From assembly GCA_030737835.1 (NCBI GenBank), contig JAUJYN010000013.1, positions 598,205 through 662,204 on the forward strand: 64,000 nt of DNA, written 5' to 3'. A program made the translations under genes and the position numbers. Shown in pieces: positions 1-12,024 of the stretch. The notes beneath the pieces were generated by a model. That model was not told where the DNA came from and searched no databases. It saw only the letters and a list, made by a program, of their open reading frames with translations. The stretch is from Acorus gramineus (lineage: Eukaryota; Streptophyta; Magnoliopsida; Acorales; Acoraceae). Every line of letters begins with the position of its first letter. Position 1 is the stretch's first letter.

Positions 1-1017
1 TCAGGGTCCACCCGACTTGATCATGTGGACCCGAGACCCGACTGTTTTATATATAAGGTCATATGTTATTAGGCTATTCGTATTAGTTGACTCATAATTT
101 TGTATCTACTCATTTACCAAGTTTTAACTTCTTTATTTTTTTATCCATAACATTTTGACCCAATTTCTAACCAGCCCATTTACTGAAATATTGAATAACC
201 TAACTTTTTTTTCTCTCTCTCAGTCTCTAACTCGTTTTGTGGCTGCCTCCAATTATGATGGGTGAATGGAGGAAATTATAATAAAATTTGATTAGGTGGA
301 TTAACCCAATTTCAGAAATTCAATATTCCGAATACCTAGAATAGTTATATGGACCTCCTTATTCTAGGGCCGTCTCTTTTGTTAGGCATATTAGACAATT
401 ACATAAGGCCTCCAAATGCATCAAGACCCTTAATTTTTTTATATTTATAAGTAGGTCTAGATATTGATCAATAATAGCTTCACACATTGCCATAAAAAAT
501 TACTTTTTTAAAAAAAAAAATTAATTAATAGTAAAGTTGATAAGGTTAAAAAATAATGAATAAAAATTTGGCAACATTTATCTAAAAAATAGCAAATAAA
601 GTTACATGACCAATAGGATTAAAATGTTTTTTTGACTCCCAAAAAAAGGGGATTAATGTGAAATGGCAAGTTTAAAAAACTGTCATTTCTCTTCTTTTAT
701 TCTTCACTATATTTCTTTTCTACAGTAACAAAATTCTTCTCACTCCATCTCTTTCTTCTTAATATCAAAACCTCTCTACACTTCCTGTTTGTTGTGGACT
801 AAAAAAAAGCTCTGTGACGTGTAGACAATAACAAGGAACAAGGCCTTCTTCTATTTGATAATCAGGTTTTATTGTTTCAACTTTTCATTTTTTATTTCGT
901 TTTAGTTATTTTACAATTTATTTTAAATAGTGATTATTTTTATATTTTAGTTTTAATGTCGACTAGAAAATATATATATGTACAACAATCATCGGCTTAG
1001 ATATAATATTATCCATA
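1..1017. other. AT-rich intergenic DNA
   Basis: No open frame here looks like a protein I recognise and no RNA gene is visible. If duplication copy A were collinear with copy B, a STIG1 gene on the minus strand would be expected at about 250-670, but no cysteine-rich coding sequence is present. The first 50 bases have the GACCCGA-rich composition of decayed repeats seen again near 20.0 and 34.1 kb. Confidence 0.5.
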
Positions 1018-1778
1018 CATAGTCATATATCCAGTTTAATTGGTGAGCTAGTCAACTTTCTTTAGCAATATTTGGAAGGTTATATATGTTGCATTTCAAA
1101 CTTTCATTTGACTTGACTTTACATTGTTTGTGCCTGATTTCTTACATTCGAACAATTTGTGGCTCATACCCTAACCGAGCTAGCTGTACAGCTGTTTTTT
1201 CTTTCTTTTTCTTTTTGTTGCAATTCTGGGGGGCTGATTAAATTCTAGGTTATTATATAAATATTTAATTTGTAGACGTGCGATATTCGTGTTGGTGTTT
1301 TGTTTTGACTGATTTTTCATCAAAACTGGCTATAAGCAAGAGCATGTTTGTTTGTTAGTATCCACGTATTTATACATTTTTAATAATAAATACATATCTG
1401 TAAACATGTGTGAAAATATAAATAGCATTGTATATGACATTATGACATGAGCTCATCATATATGTCGAGGACAGCTGAAAAGGTTCATGAAAACACTACC
1501 ATCTCAATCTGGTCACACAACAGATGAGCCAATAATGATTATATGTATAGTAGGAACATATACTCTTTGTATATGTGTATACCAATAAAAAATAAAAATA
1601 ATGATTAAATGTATAGTAGGAACACATACTCTTTGACCAGTTATTACCATGCATGCAAAAAGCTGATATGGGAGGAAATGTTGCCATCCTACCGAGCCAA
1701 GTTTACTCGCTGGCTTGAATAAATACCATGTGCCACCTAATATTAAAATCCAAGCCAAAATAATTTTGAAAACAAGGT
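1018..1778. repeat. Duplicated block A1 (matches 15170-15765)
   Basis: This block aligns by eye with the region just upstream of the STIG1 gene. Shared stretches in the same order include GCTAGTCAACTTTCT, GTGGCTCATA followed by CCTAACCGAGCT, GAGCTCATCA, GGAGGAAATGTTGCCAT and AGTTTACTCGC. Order and orientation are kept, so it is a diverged tandem copy, not a dispersed repeat. Confidence 0.8.
1531..1635. repeat. 66-bp tandem duplication inside block A1
   Basis: About 39 bases starting AATAATGATT recur at 1597 with few changes (period 66). Block B1 has only one version of this stretch, near 15590-15615, so the duplication arose in copy A after the larger duplication. Confidence 0.7.
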
Positions 1779-3371
1779 ATTAAGAATGTTTTTTAAAAAT
1801 CATATGAAACTAGTATTAAATAATACCACATTAAAAATTTAGTGAAGCATATACATCGTTAGATGATGTATATTCTCCCACTCCCCGTTAAATTTTTTTA
1901 TTGCAGTTACCAAAAATTGATTCATTCAACACGAAATGGAGATATATACGCTTTTTATCAAAATATATATTTCATTAGATGATGTTTAGTATTTAAAAAA
2001 AATTGAAAATATATGTGATATGTGTTTTGGACTGTAAAAATGATTTAATGTAACATTTTTCTAATAAGATAGTCATTTTGTTTTAAAGTTGGTGATAGTG
2101 ACCCGTATAATATTTCCCCTTATGAAAATGGATTATTCAATAAAAATGTGCCACTATAATAAGGAAAATTTTAGGAACATATATTATTGCTGTCTCTTTT
2201 AATTTCCATTCTATAATATGTTTAGGCATTTTTAGAAGAGATATATACTAATCTAATGAGTAACATGCCTTTTACTATATATATGTAGAATTAATTGAAT
2301 GTTTACATTTTTTACATTTTCCTAATCGAGCTAGTATAATTTTAATATATTTGATCAGAGAAAAGTGGAGACTATAAGAATGATTGAGTGTATTAGTATT
2401 CTCGGGCGATACTTGGCATCATTTGAAATATATATGGAGTATGTATCTTTTTTAATTTCAAACGAGATACACATGTATACACTCTAATGGATTGAAAATA
2501 AATGTACTTATTTGCGCATAAAGAATCACATATTTCATTAAAGGGCGTTAATACACTTGATCATTTATGTACTCCTGACTCAATATATATGAAATCTCTT
2601 ATAGATTATATACTCTACTATATGAGTATATAGTCTATTGGAGGAAATGTCCGTAAATAGATATGGCACGGGTTCAATTCATTCGGACATATATTCTTTT
2701 TTGTAGATGTACATATACTGTGTTGGTCAATTATATACTTAAAAACTTCAAATTATTTGGACTATAAAAGTAGCTAGTGGAATGTCTAAGTGTAACTTTT
2801 TTTTTTTCATTTAACCAAGTGTATAACTCGTTCAAAAAATAGAATTCCAATTTAAGTCAATGTAAAAGAATTGTGTGTAATCCTTCCCTTCCATAGAAAA
2901 TAAATAGTTATTCCACAGGCCAATGCTCGAAAAAACAAAAGTGGAAAAAACCCTCATGGGCTGGTTCGTGGATTTTAGTCCTACTGTTTGTTTGTGACCT
3001 AGTGATGATACAAATTGTAGTTGTCATAGTCAGTGGGATAGATTTGTCCCATTATATTTAACTTTAATGCACTTATACTTCATTATCATAATGTATGAGA
3101 TTTTATCATAGTATATGATTCAATTTTTTTTTTAATTTTTTCACCATGAAAAAAAATATATTAATGTATCTTAGTATATATTTCATTTCATATAATAGTA
3201 TGTACTTCAAATAGTAAGTGTATGATTTAAAAAAAATATAATAGTATGTACTTCAAATAGTAAGTGTATAATTAAAAAAAAAAAAAAAAAACAGAATTAA
3301 CTGAGGTTGCAATGTGGACTGCGTATATCTTTTTCCTTAATTTTAGAGCTCTGATCATCCCATTGTAGTAA
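1779..3371. other. AT-rich spacer of duplication copy A
   Basis: No gene is supported. The tract is AT-rich with many ATATAT runs. A motif near 1830-2030 (TTTAGTGAAGCATATACATC, then a GTGTTTTGGACTG-like tail) has relatives near 33130 and 63735 and may be an old short dispersed element. Confidence 0.5.
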
Positions 3372-3602
3372 GGGTGCGTTTGGTTGCGCGATTGCGCTGC
3401 GATTGCGATTGCAGGAAACTGTGTTTATAATCGTACAACCAAATAGTTTTACAGTAGCAGCTTCCTGCACACAGATTTCAGGCAAATAGTGCACAAAAGC
3501 TGCGATTTCAAAAAGCTGAGAAAGTAAGCTTTCTGCAGAATCAGTTTTGCAATCGCAGATTCTTGCAGAATCAGTTTTGCAATCGCACAACCAAACACAC
3601 CC
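3372..3602. mobile_element. Tourist-like (PIF/Harbinger) MITE, copy 1
   Basis: The element is 231 bp. It begins GGGTGCGTTTGGTTG, ends CAACCAAACACACCC, and is flanked on both sides by TAA, the 3-bp target typical of PIF/Harbinger elements. The inside is rich in GATTGCG/CGCAATC and TTTTGCAATCGCA. Relatives lie at 19681-19915 and 33387-33618. Confidence 0.85.
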
Positions 3603-3944
3603 TAAGTGTGATAGATTGCCTCCCAAACATCCCATATTACTATGCTAGTTTCTCTACATTTTGTATATTTGTTTAGTATTCCCAAATGTCGATTTATATG
3701 AAAAAAACGGACTTGAAACCCTCGCGGCGGGTGGTTCCCTTGCGGTGGTGGCTGCTACTACCATCTTCAGCCGGTGCTTCCCCATGGCATTGGACAGTGG
3801 CCCTGCTCCCTCTGACGGTAAGCTTTCCCCCCTCTGAATGGTTCGTCTTCCGTTGCATAGATCGAATTCGAGCCATCCCTAAATACTCGTTCTCCTCCCC
3901 CTTGGGGAGGGGGTACCACTGACAGCATTTTCCAAGCATTCAAC

Positions 3945-5735
3945 ATGAAATTGAAGGTTTTGCAAGAAGTTCCATCAGACCCATCGATCCCTATTCCCAG
4001 TTCATCCATCCCTTCAAACCCCTCACTTTCTCCTGTGTCGTTGCCTCTTTCATCCACCCCCTCCATGAATCCCCCTCTTCCTCCTGGTGGTGGAACCAAT
4101 GTTAACCCTGCCCGAGGCCAATCAACTCTAAGGAAACAGAGGAAAGCTATATATGTTCCTCCCCCATCAACCACTCAGTATTTTCAGAGTTGGGAATCTC
4201 TGTTTGCAGCAGTAATCCTTCTTGCGAAGATCGGCTCACTCCGCTACATTGAACCATGTATTGATGGCCAGAATGTGGTGGTTGCCCTAAATCCATCGAC
4301 ATATGAGAAAATTGTCAAACGCTGAAATCAAGCAGTAGTTGGCTATGTCATCGAAAAGATCCCCGTTTTCATTCCCTTTCTACAGTTTTTGAAGAGATTA
4401 TGGAAGCCCGAAGGGGAGATTCATCTTCTTCTCCACAGTAATGGGTTTTTCACAGTTAGATTTGACTTATCTGAAGACCTCAACTTAGTTTTGGAAGGAG
4501 GACCATGGACCATGGATCATCGACCGTTCATTCTTCGCAAGTGGACTCCAAATGTAAGGATGGAGCAGGGGAGACTAAGTAGTATACCGGTATGGATTCA
4601 CCTTCCCAACCTTCCTCTCCATTTGTGGGAGGAGGAATGTCTAAGCCGCATTAGAAGCATCATTGGGGTTCCCTTATATACTGACTCAGCCACGTTAAAA
4701 TGCAGCAGAGCTTCTTACGCTCGCATTTGTGTTGAGGTGCAAGCAACTACAGCTCTCCTGGACTCAGTCTTGGTGGATATCGCTCCTGGCCATAGAGAAT
4801 CGTTCAAGATTGACTATGACTGGAAACCCATAGCTTGCAATCACTGTCAAACTTTTGGACATGATGATGCTTGTTGCATATTGAAACCAACCACAAACAA
4901 ATTAGGTCTAGAAGCCAAAGAGGACAAGGCAACCACAAAGGCAGCTCAATGAAAAGGTAAAGAGAAAGTCAGAGAACAATGACAATGGAAAGAGGTTCAG
5001 AGGAATCCTACAAAACAGGGGAACAAGCTGTTAGTAGATGCAATTAAAGCTTGTCCATCTTCGTCCGGTCCAATCAGCAAGGGCATCTCCTCCCCCAACC
5101 AATTCACTGCTTTACAGGAAATAGGTGAAACATTGGCATTGAACTTAGAGTCAGAAGAGATTGAAGTTCACCACGCAAAGGATGCATCAAATCAAACAGT
5201 TCAAGACTTATCCTCAGGACACGCTATTAATCCAACCTTGACACCAACAACATCTAGTCCCTCCACAAAAGACCCAATTTTGGACTTGGTTGAGCATGAA
5301 CCACAGGGGGACATAAATTGTCAGGCCACAGGGGACATCTCATCTGATCCCAAAGGAACAAGCATGGCTCAAACAGAAGAAAGAATAGTAATTGATCTGT
5401 CAACCTTAAAAGAGGATGGCAAGGGAAAAAGTCCCGCTATTTCGGCCAGTGCAAATGGGGTTAAAACTCCCAAAGTTGAAAGAAAAGGAATGAATGATGG
5501 AAATTCGGTTGACAAGGAGGTTCCTTCTAGCGTTGCCCCAGTCTCTCGAATCGAGAAGCATTGCTCCAATACCCTTCCACCAAAATCCAAAAAGAGAGGA
5601 AAAAAGCCTCCACCCATAATTGGAAATCAAGAAGTTATCACATCACTAGAAGATAGCAATGTGCAACAAATCTCTACACGTAGTCACACCCCAACGGGGG
5701 GGGGAGGGGGGGCTAACTCTTTTCAAACTGTTTAA
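3945..5735 (+). pseudogene. LINE ORF1 (DUF4283 / CCHC nucleic-acid-binding protein), broken
   Basis: One frame runs from an ATG at 3945 to TAA at 5733-5735, about 597 codons, interrupted by stops at 4323-4325, 4950-4952 and shortly after 4970. The N-terminal 60 residues are rich in Pro and Ser. The middle (about 4330-4850) matches plant LINE ORF1 proteins of the DUF4283 type, with FTVRFDLSED and GGPWTMDHRPF motifs. A zinc knuckle C-x2-C-x4-H-x4-C is encoded at 4836-4877. The C-terminal third is polar and low in complexity. In this family the protein binds element RNA in the RNP. A G-rich run at about 5696-5712 lies just before the end. Confidence 0.8.
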
Positions 5736-8700
5736 ATGTCCAGTCTTTTTTGGAACGTACGAGGTCTCAACAATAAAGATAAGTAGCTTGATGTTAAGAA
5801 AGTTATTAACCGAGAAAAGGTATCCTTCTTCAGCCTTTTAGATACTAAGCTCGATGAGTCTTCTCAAAGAAGTTTTTGTTCCTGAATATGCCCTCTCTAT
5901 TCCTTTTTCTTCTCCCCCTTTGGGAAATTGGGATCTTTTGGCTGCAGGAACACATGGATGTCAACATCATTGAATGTACAGAGCAATTTATACATTGCCA
6001 GGTTACTCTCAAAAGTATTGCTTATGCGACATCTTATTATCTAACAGCAGTCTACGCCTCCAACTTCTTCTCTGAACGGCTATCCCTATGGAATACTCTG
6101 ATCAGATTATCTAGACTAATGCAAGCTTCAAGCTGATGCATTGGTGGGGATTTTAATGAAGTCTGCTATAGCTCAGAAAAATTGGGCGGGCGCCCTATCC
6201 ACTCTCGGAGAGTACGAAAGTTCAATAACTGCATTATATCATGCTCTCTGGAGGATTTGAAATCAATCGGTCATACTATGTCATGGTGTAATCAACAGGA
6301 AAGCAGAATTTGCTGTCAACTTGATCAAATTTTGGGTAACCCTCTTTTTTTCTCAAACTTTCCCCATGCAGTGATGAACTATCTTCCACCGGGCCCATCG
6401 GATCAGCCATGCCCTCGTATCCCTGCTGGTCGACGCCCCTTTCGTTACTTTGAAATGTGGGAGGATCATCCTCAGCTCACTTTGGTTGTGGAAGAGGCAT
6501 GGAAACAATCTGTCTTCGGATCTCCTTTGTTTCAAATGGTCAAACAATTATCAAATGTTAAAGCAGCTCTCAAAGTATGGAACAAAACTATCTTCGACAA
6601 CATAAAGCACCATCTTCAAGCGATGCGAGAAACACTAGAAAGCGCACAACTAATCCTCCATGAGGACCCTCTAAACTCTGCTCTTATAACGGCAGAAGCA
6701 AATGCTCAGACACAGTACAAATCTATACTCAAAACAGAAGAATGTTTTCTTAGGCAGAAGTCCCGTCAGCTATGGCTTCAGGTAGGGGATAAAAACACAA
6801 AGTATTTTTACTCATCTTTCAAAGCACGGTTATCCAGAAATACAATCAGTTGTCTTAGGACAGCCGACGGGGCTCTTTGCTCTGACCCGTCCTTTATTAA
6901 GAACTCGATGATATCTTATTTCACCGAGTTGTTGAATCGGGATACTGGTACTAGAGTCCCTCCTCTTACCTTTCCTAGAACTATCACACAGAGTCAAAAT
7001 GCTTTGCTGACCAATGCTATATCATTGGAAGAGGTCAAGCGTGCAGTGTTCATTTTCAAGGTATTAAGCTCCCCTGGACCGGATGGGTTTCCCTCCCATT
7101 TCTACCAGCGATTTTTGTATCTAATATGTGATGATCTCCTTCTCACAATTCAACACTTCTTTGAACATGATCATCTTCTCAAACAAATAAGCACTTCCTT
7201 CATTTCTCTCATGATAAACTCGGCAAATGCTAAAGCAATGGATGGCTATCGACCTATATCTCTGTGCAACACTCTATATAAAGTTATCACGAAGATAATG
7301 GCTGCCCGATTACAGCAGACTCTCCCAACCATCATTAGTCCTCATCAAACGGCTTTTATCAAGGGGCGCAGCATCCATCACAACATCCTCCTAGCACATG
7401 AATTGGTTCACTTGCTTGGTCGAAAGGGAAAATTGTGGGCCTGCATAATGATTGATCTTAGAAAAGCTTTCGATAGTGTAAGGTGGTCCTACCTAGAAGA
7501 AGTCCTTCGAGGATTTCACTTCTCAGAAAAATGGATCAAATGGTGTATGGAATGCGTGACTACTCCAAAGTATTTGGTTCTCATAAATGGTTCTCCAGAA
7601 GGGTTCTTTTCATCCTCATGCGGACTTCGCCAAGGCGATCCTCTATCCCCTCTCCTCTTCACGCTTGTAATGGAATCTTTCTCTATTTTCATCAACAAAC
7701 TTTGCGAAGAGGGCCATATAGGATCGTATATCAACGGTCCACTCAATGTCACCCACTTAATCTTTGTGGACGATCTGTTGCTGTTTGTGGATGAGTCTCT
7801 CGGCTCAGCCCTAGCACTCAAACGGCTTTTCACCAACTTTCATAGTTTATCGGGTCTAGAGATAAATTCTGCCAAAAGCCAGATTTTCTCGACCTGCTCA
7901 AACTCCAACCTTACTGATTGTCTTGGCATTCAACTCATGCAACTCCTAGTACGCTACCTGGGCATTCTGCTATTTTCAGGTTCTTTGACTCATAATCTCT
8001 GCCAGCCGCTGTTGGATAAAATAAACCAAAGGATTCAATCATGGACATGACAATTTATTTCTATTGTTGGACGGGTGGAGCTCATTAAGTATGTCCTTAG
8101 CTCCTTTCACATTTTCTAGTCAGCCGCTTTCGCTCTCCCCAAACAAACCATTACAGAGATTGAGAGGTTGATTCAAAATTTCTTTTGGCACGGTTGTTCT
8201 CATACCAAGAAGCTCCATCATGTAAATTGGCTAACTGTATGCAAAATGGAAGAGGAAGGAGGACTGGGCATTAAGAGTCTGGTTGATTGGAATTCTGGTT
8301 CACAGGGAGTAAGGTTTTGAGACCTTGTGTGCAATAGATCTTCTCTGTGGTCAACCTGGGTAAAACTTCGCTACCTACGCTGAACTAACCTATGGAACCA
8401 CTCCCCACCCAAAAATTCTTCTCGTTCATGGAAACAAATAATTACATCTAGGAGGTGGATAATTGGAAGGGTGCGGTATATCATTTTTGAAGGGAAATCA
8501 ATAAACATTTGGAAGGACCCATGGCTCAATGGTCGCAGCCTTACGGAAGCAATCAGGAGGGAATTATTCTTATGGGGGCCTCCTCGTTCCACTGTACTGA
8601 GTGTCCTCATTCAAAATGGAAAATGGGTCAAGACAAACTGGTGGTCTTCGACATTAGATACCTTTTGGGAAGAGATTTAAAATATAGAGATTGGTGGAAA

Positions 8701-9733
8701 AGGGGACGATATACTCATTTGGCCACAAAGCCGTTCGGGAACTCTTACTTACAAAGAAGCGTGGAAGGCCCAAAGATCCTCTCCCATAGAGCCCACTTGG
8801 ACGAGTTGGTTATGGCATTCCACTCAGTCCAGGAGACACTGTTTCTGCTACTGGCAATTGTTCCTCAATAAACTTCCAACGTTAGAAAGGTTGCGTCGAA
8901 AAGGACTGGTGCAGAACTTGCAATGTCACCTTTGTTCATTAGCTGTGGAAAGTTCGGATCACTTGGCACTGCAGTGTTCATTCTCAAGGTACATCTGGTT
9001 ACACCTTTTCTGTGCTATCGGAATCTGACAACAACTTCCAAGCAACCTCGCTCAATTCTCAAACTGGCTGAAATCAATACCAAACCTGCTAACAAAAACC
9101 ATTGGGCGCTCAATAGTTTCAAACACCCTTTGGGCTTTATGGCAGAAGCGAAATGCTCATATTTTTAGAGGGAAATCCATGCATAAGACCATTATCCTTT
9201 GGTAGATCAAAAGTGGCATCAAATTGCAGTTCAACAAGACAACCTTGAAAATCCAACTCTCTCCAAATCTTATTCAAATCGCAGATGATTTTTGTATTCG
9301 TCTCATTGGGTCAGAACATAATCCCATTATTGTAAAATGGGAGCCTCCTCAGGCATGCTGGCTCAAATCAAATTCAGATTGATCCCTCTCGAAGGATCAG
9401 GGTGGTTATGGGGCACTACTCCGCGATGATTCATTCATTTTCTTTGTCGGTTCTGCTGGACAATCACCTCTACCATCCATCAATCTGCTGGAAATCAAAG
9501 GTATAATTTCAGGCCTAACCTTAGATATACACCTGGGTTATCAAAAGATCTGCTCTAAATCCGACTCAACAACAGCATTGGAATGGGCTAAAGGAAAGGG
9601 CTCTCTTCCTTTAACAGCCATGCGCCTATTACGAACACTTCTGCAAGGACTTGCTCAGCTAAAGGAATGGAGATTCCAACAAGTATACAGAGAAAGGAAC
9701 TGCCCAGCTGATATGCTAGCCTCCCAAAAATAG
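5736..9733 (+). pseudogene. LINE ORF2 (endonuclease-reverse transcriptase-RNase H), broken
   Basis: The ATG at 5736 directly abuts the ORF1 stop (TAAATG). The endonuclease start FWNVRGLN is visible; after a stop near 5784 the reading frame changes near 5870, and GGDFNEV follows at about 6140. From 6182 to 8050 a 622-codon open stretch holds the reverse transcriptase, with DGYRPISLCN, a GRSI block, the GLRQGDPLSP motif and the catalytic box as FVDD at 7763-7774 instead of the usual FADD/YADD. The frame goes on past stops at 8048 and near 8120 into a zf-RVT-like part and an RNase H-like domain at about 9380-9730. The family nicks target DNA and reverse-transcribes its own RNA there. Confidence 0.85.
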
Positions 9734-9755
9734 ACGATGGGTAAACAAATCATCT

Positions 9756-10821
9756 ACCCAATGCAGACATGGACTGAGCTAGAGGATGCAATCAAGCTTG
9801 ACAAGGAGGGTACCATTTACATTCGCAGATAAATAGGCTAACAACACTTTTTGACTATCGGCTCTGCATGCAAAGCCTCTGTATAAATTTATTTTCAAAA
9901 GAATAGGCTCCTCTAAATAGTGGGTGGCAAGGGGGAACAGGATGCACTGTGACCTGGATCATCGCTCTCTCTGTATAACCGTTGCAACCACTATTTAAAG
10001 GCTTGCAGGTTCTGTTGCTTATACATATACTCATTTTAAGAAATACAAAATTCTCAATTACCAATAAAAAAATATATATAAATCTCTCAATAACCAATAA
10101 AGAAAAAAGGATGATAGATAAATATCTTGTTTTCATGTTATACATATATTTACACGTCTGCCATTCTTAATGCATGTTTCAGCACTAGTCAAAAGGCATA
10201 AGCGAGAAACGTACGTAGAAGAATAACAAAGTTTGCGTCGCCAAAAAATACCAAAATTTTGACAAACTGACCTGATTTTGACAAACTGACCCAATGCAGA
10301 CATGGACTGAGCTAGAGGATGCAATCAAGCTTGACAAGGAGGGTACCATTTACATTCGCAGATAAATAGGCTAACAACACTTTTTGACTATCGGCTCTGC
10401 ATGCAAAGCCTCTGTATAAATTTATTTTCAAAAGAATAGGCTCCTCTAAATAGTGGGTGGCAAGGGGGAACAGGATGCACTGTGACCTGGATCATCGCTC
10501 TCTCTGTATAACCGTTGCAACCACTATTTAAAGGCTTGCAGGTTCTGTTGCTTATACATATACTCATTTTAAGAAATATAAAATTCTCAATTACCAATAA
10601 AAAAAATATATATAAATCTCTCAATAACCAATAAAGAAAAAAGGATGATAGATAAATATCTTGTTTTCATGTTATACATATATTTACACGTCTGCCATTC
10701 TTAATGCATGTTTCAGCACTAGTCAAAAGGCATAAGCGAGAAACGTACGTAGAAGAATAACAAAGTTTGCGTCGCCAAAAAATACCAAAATTTTGACAAA
10801 CTAACCTGATTTTCATAGACT
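9756..10821. repeat. 533-bp tandem duplication of the LINE 3' end plus flank
   Basis: The sequence beginning ACCCAATGCAGACATGG at 9756 starts again at 10289 and runs almost identically to about 10805. Each unit holds the last part of the LINE and some flanking DNA. The junction sits in a short repeated string, GACAAACTGAC, suggesting repair or unequal exchange at microhomology. Near-identity of the copies shows it is much younger than the LINE coding decay. Confidence 0.9.
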
Positions 10822-11010
10822 ATATATATACACAAAACATACCCACAAAAAAGGTAGCATAACCTCTCTATATTTCCATCCAAGGCCACTCAATGGGTGT
10901 CTACCTACATATATGAATGTGATGAGTCAACTCATATGCAGCAAAACATGTTTCCTTACATACTGCTGTTTATAAATTTGATAAGAGTGTTGATCAAGTT
11001 TTTCTTGGAA
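10768..11010. repeat. Duplicated block A2 (matches about 17930-18170)
   Basis: Shared strings in order are ATACCAAAATTTTGACA, GATTTTCATA, ATAGACTATATAT, ATATTTCCATC with AAGG and ACTCA, GAGTCAACTC and a GTTTTGATCAAGTTTTT-like end. It is the second collinear block of the tandem duplication. It begins inside the second unit of the 533-bp repeat, so that duplication included original host DNA. Confidence 0.7.
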
Positions 11011-11260
11011 CTTTGCAAAAGGGGAGATTGAATTGAATAACACAAAGTAGAGAGAACTTTGATTTTGATTTGTGCGTTACATAATGCATAAACAAAGGAA
11101 GCAAAAATCAAAGGAGCTAGCCTAGTTTGGGGCGTAGATGGCAAAATTTTAAAATGAGACCCACATTTACATACATTTGTTTTTGGTGATTATCATCAGA
11201 GAGCATTTTGAAATATTTTTAAAGTTCTAAATAATATTTATATAATTGACTTTGATAAAA

Positions 11261-12015
11261 GGAAAATATTCAAAAAAATCTTCTAAAAGTTAAAAATATC
11301 CAAATCAACTACTTTTTAAAATTATACCTAAGAAAATCTTGTTTCACAATTTTAGAAATACAATAACTTAACTACTTTAATGTTATCTACTATTTAGACA
11401 TCATCACATATATTTAATTGTTTAACACCCCAATTGAAAAATATTAATAAATAATAAAATATTTTTTTAATATGTTCATGAAGTTTATTATTTTTTTTTG
11501 TATATATCTAAATACACTATTAAGATTTTAATTGTAAAAAATTGAAAATTTTCTTTATAAAATATTTTTAAATATTCTAAACTTTCTAAAAAATTGTATA
11601 TTTTAAATTTTATATATGTTTAGTATTATACAAAAAAATCCTCATGTATATTGATAAAATATAAATAAGGAAAAATTGAAAACAACTTGAAAAGTTAGGA
11701 AAAATCCCAAAAAAAATCTTTTAAATTTTATGAATGACAATTTTGACAATTTTAACATTTTTATAGCATACTTAAAAAATTTAATAACATGTAAAATCAC
11801 TCTCAAATAAAAATTATTTCTTATATTAATATCATTTTTCAATTAGATGATGGTTATGAAATTTTTTAAATATGATTAGAGATTAAAAATTACATAAGGG
11901 TATGTAGTCTTTTTAGTTTTCAAAATTGTGAAATATGACTTGTTTATTTATAATTTTAAAAACTAATTTATTTGAGTATTTTTAACTTTCAGAAGATATT
12001 TTTGGGCATTTTCCC
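11261..12015. mobile_element. Non-autonomous Mutator-like element (long TIR)
   Basis: The two ends are imperfect inverted repeats of roughly 100-110 bp (left 11261 to about 11365, right about 11910-12015). The outermost bases are GGAAAATATTC on the left and, read on the other strand, GGGAAAATGCCC on the right. The 9-bp sequence TTGATAAAA lies directly outside both ends (11252-11260 and 12016-12024), which is the target length made by Mutator transposases. The 755-bp element is AT-rich and has no transposase coding, so it would need one in trans. Confidence 0.85.
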
Positions 12016-12024
12016 TTGATAAAA

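Larger units (their letters stand above)
3690..10150 (+). mobile_element. L1-type LINE, nearly full length, decayed
   Basis: Two consecutive coding regions have the plant L1 layout: ORF1 with a DUF4283-like region and a CCHC knuckle, then ORF2 with endonuclease, reverse transcriptase, a zf-RVT-like region and RNase H. The 5' limit is inferred from the first coding-like sequence after the MITE. The 3' limit lies in an A-rich stretch around 10070-10150. No target-site duplication was found, partly because the 3' end was later duplicated in tandem. Several in-frame stops and at least one frameshift show it is inactive. Confidence 0.85.

Noticed and set aside
3297-3635. 112-codon minus-strand frame
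   Set aside because: It lies across the MITE at 3372-3602 and translates its internal repeats.
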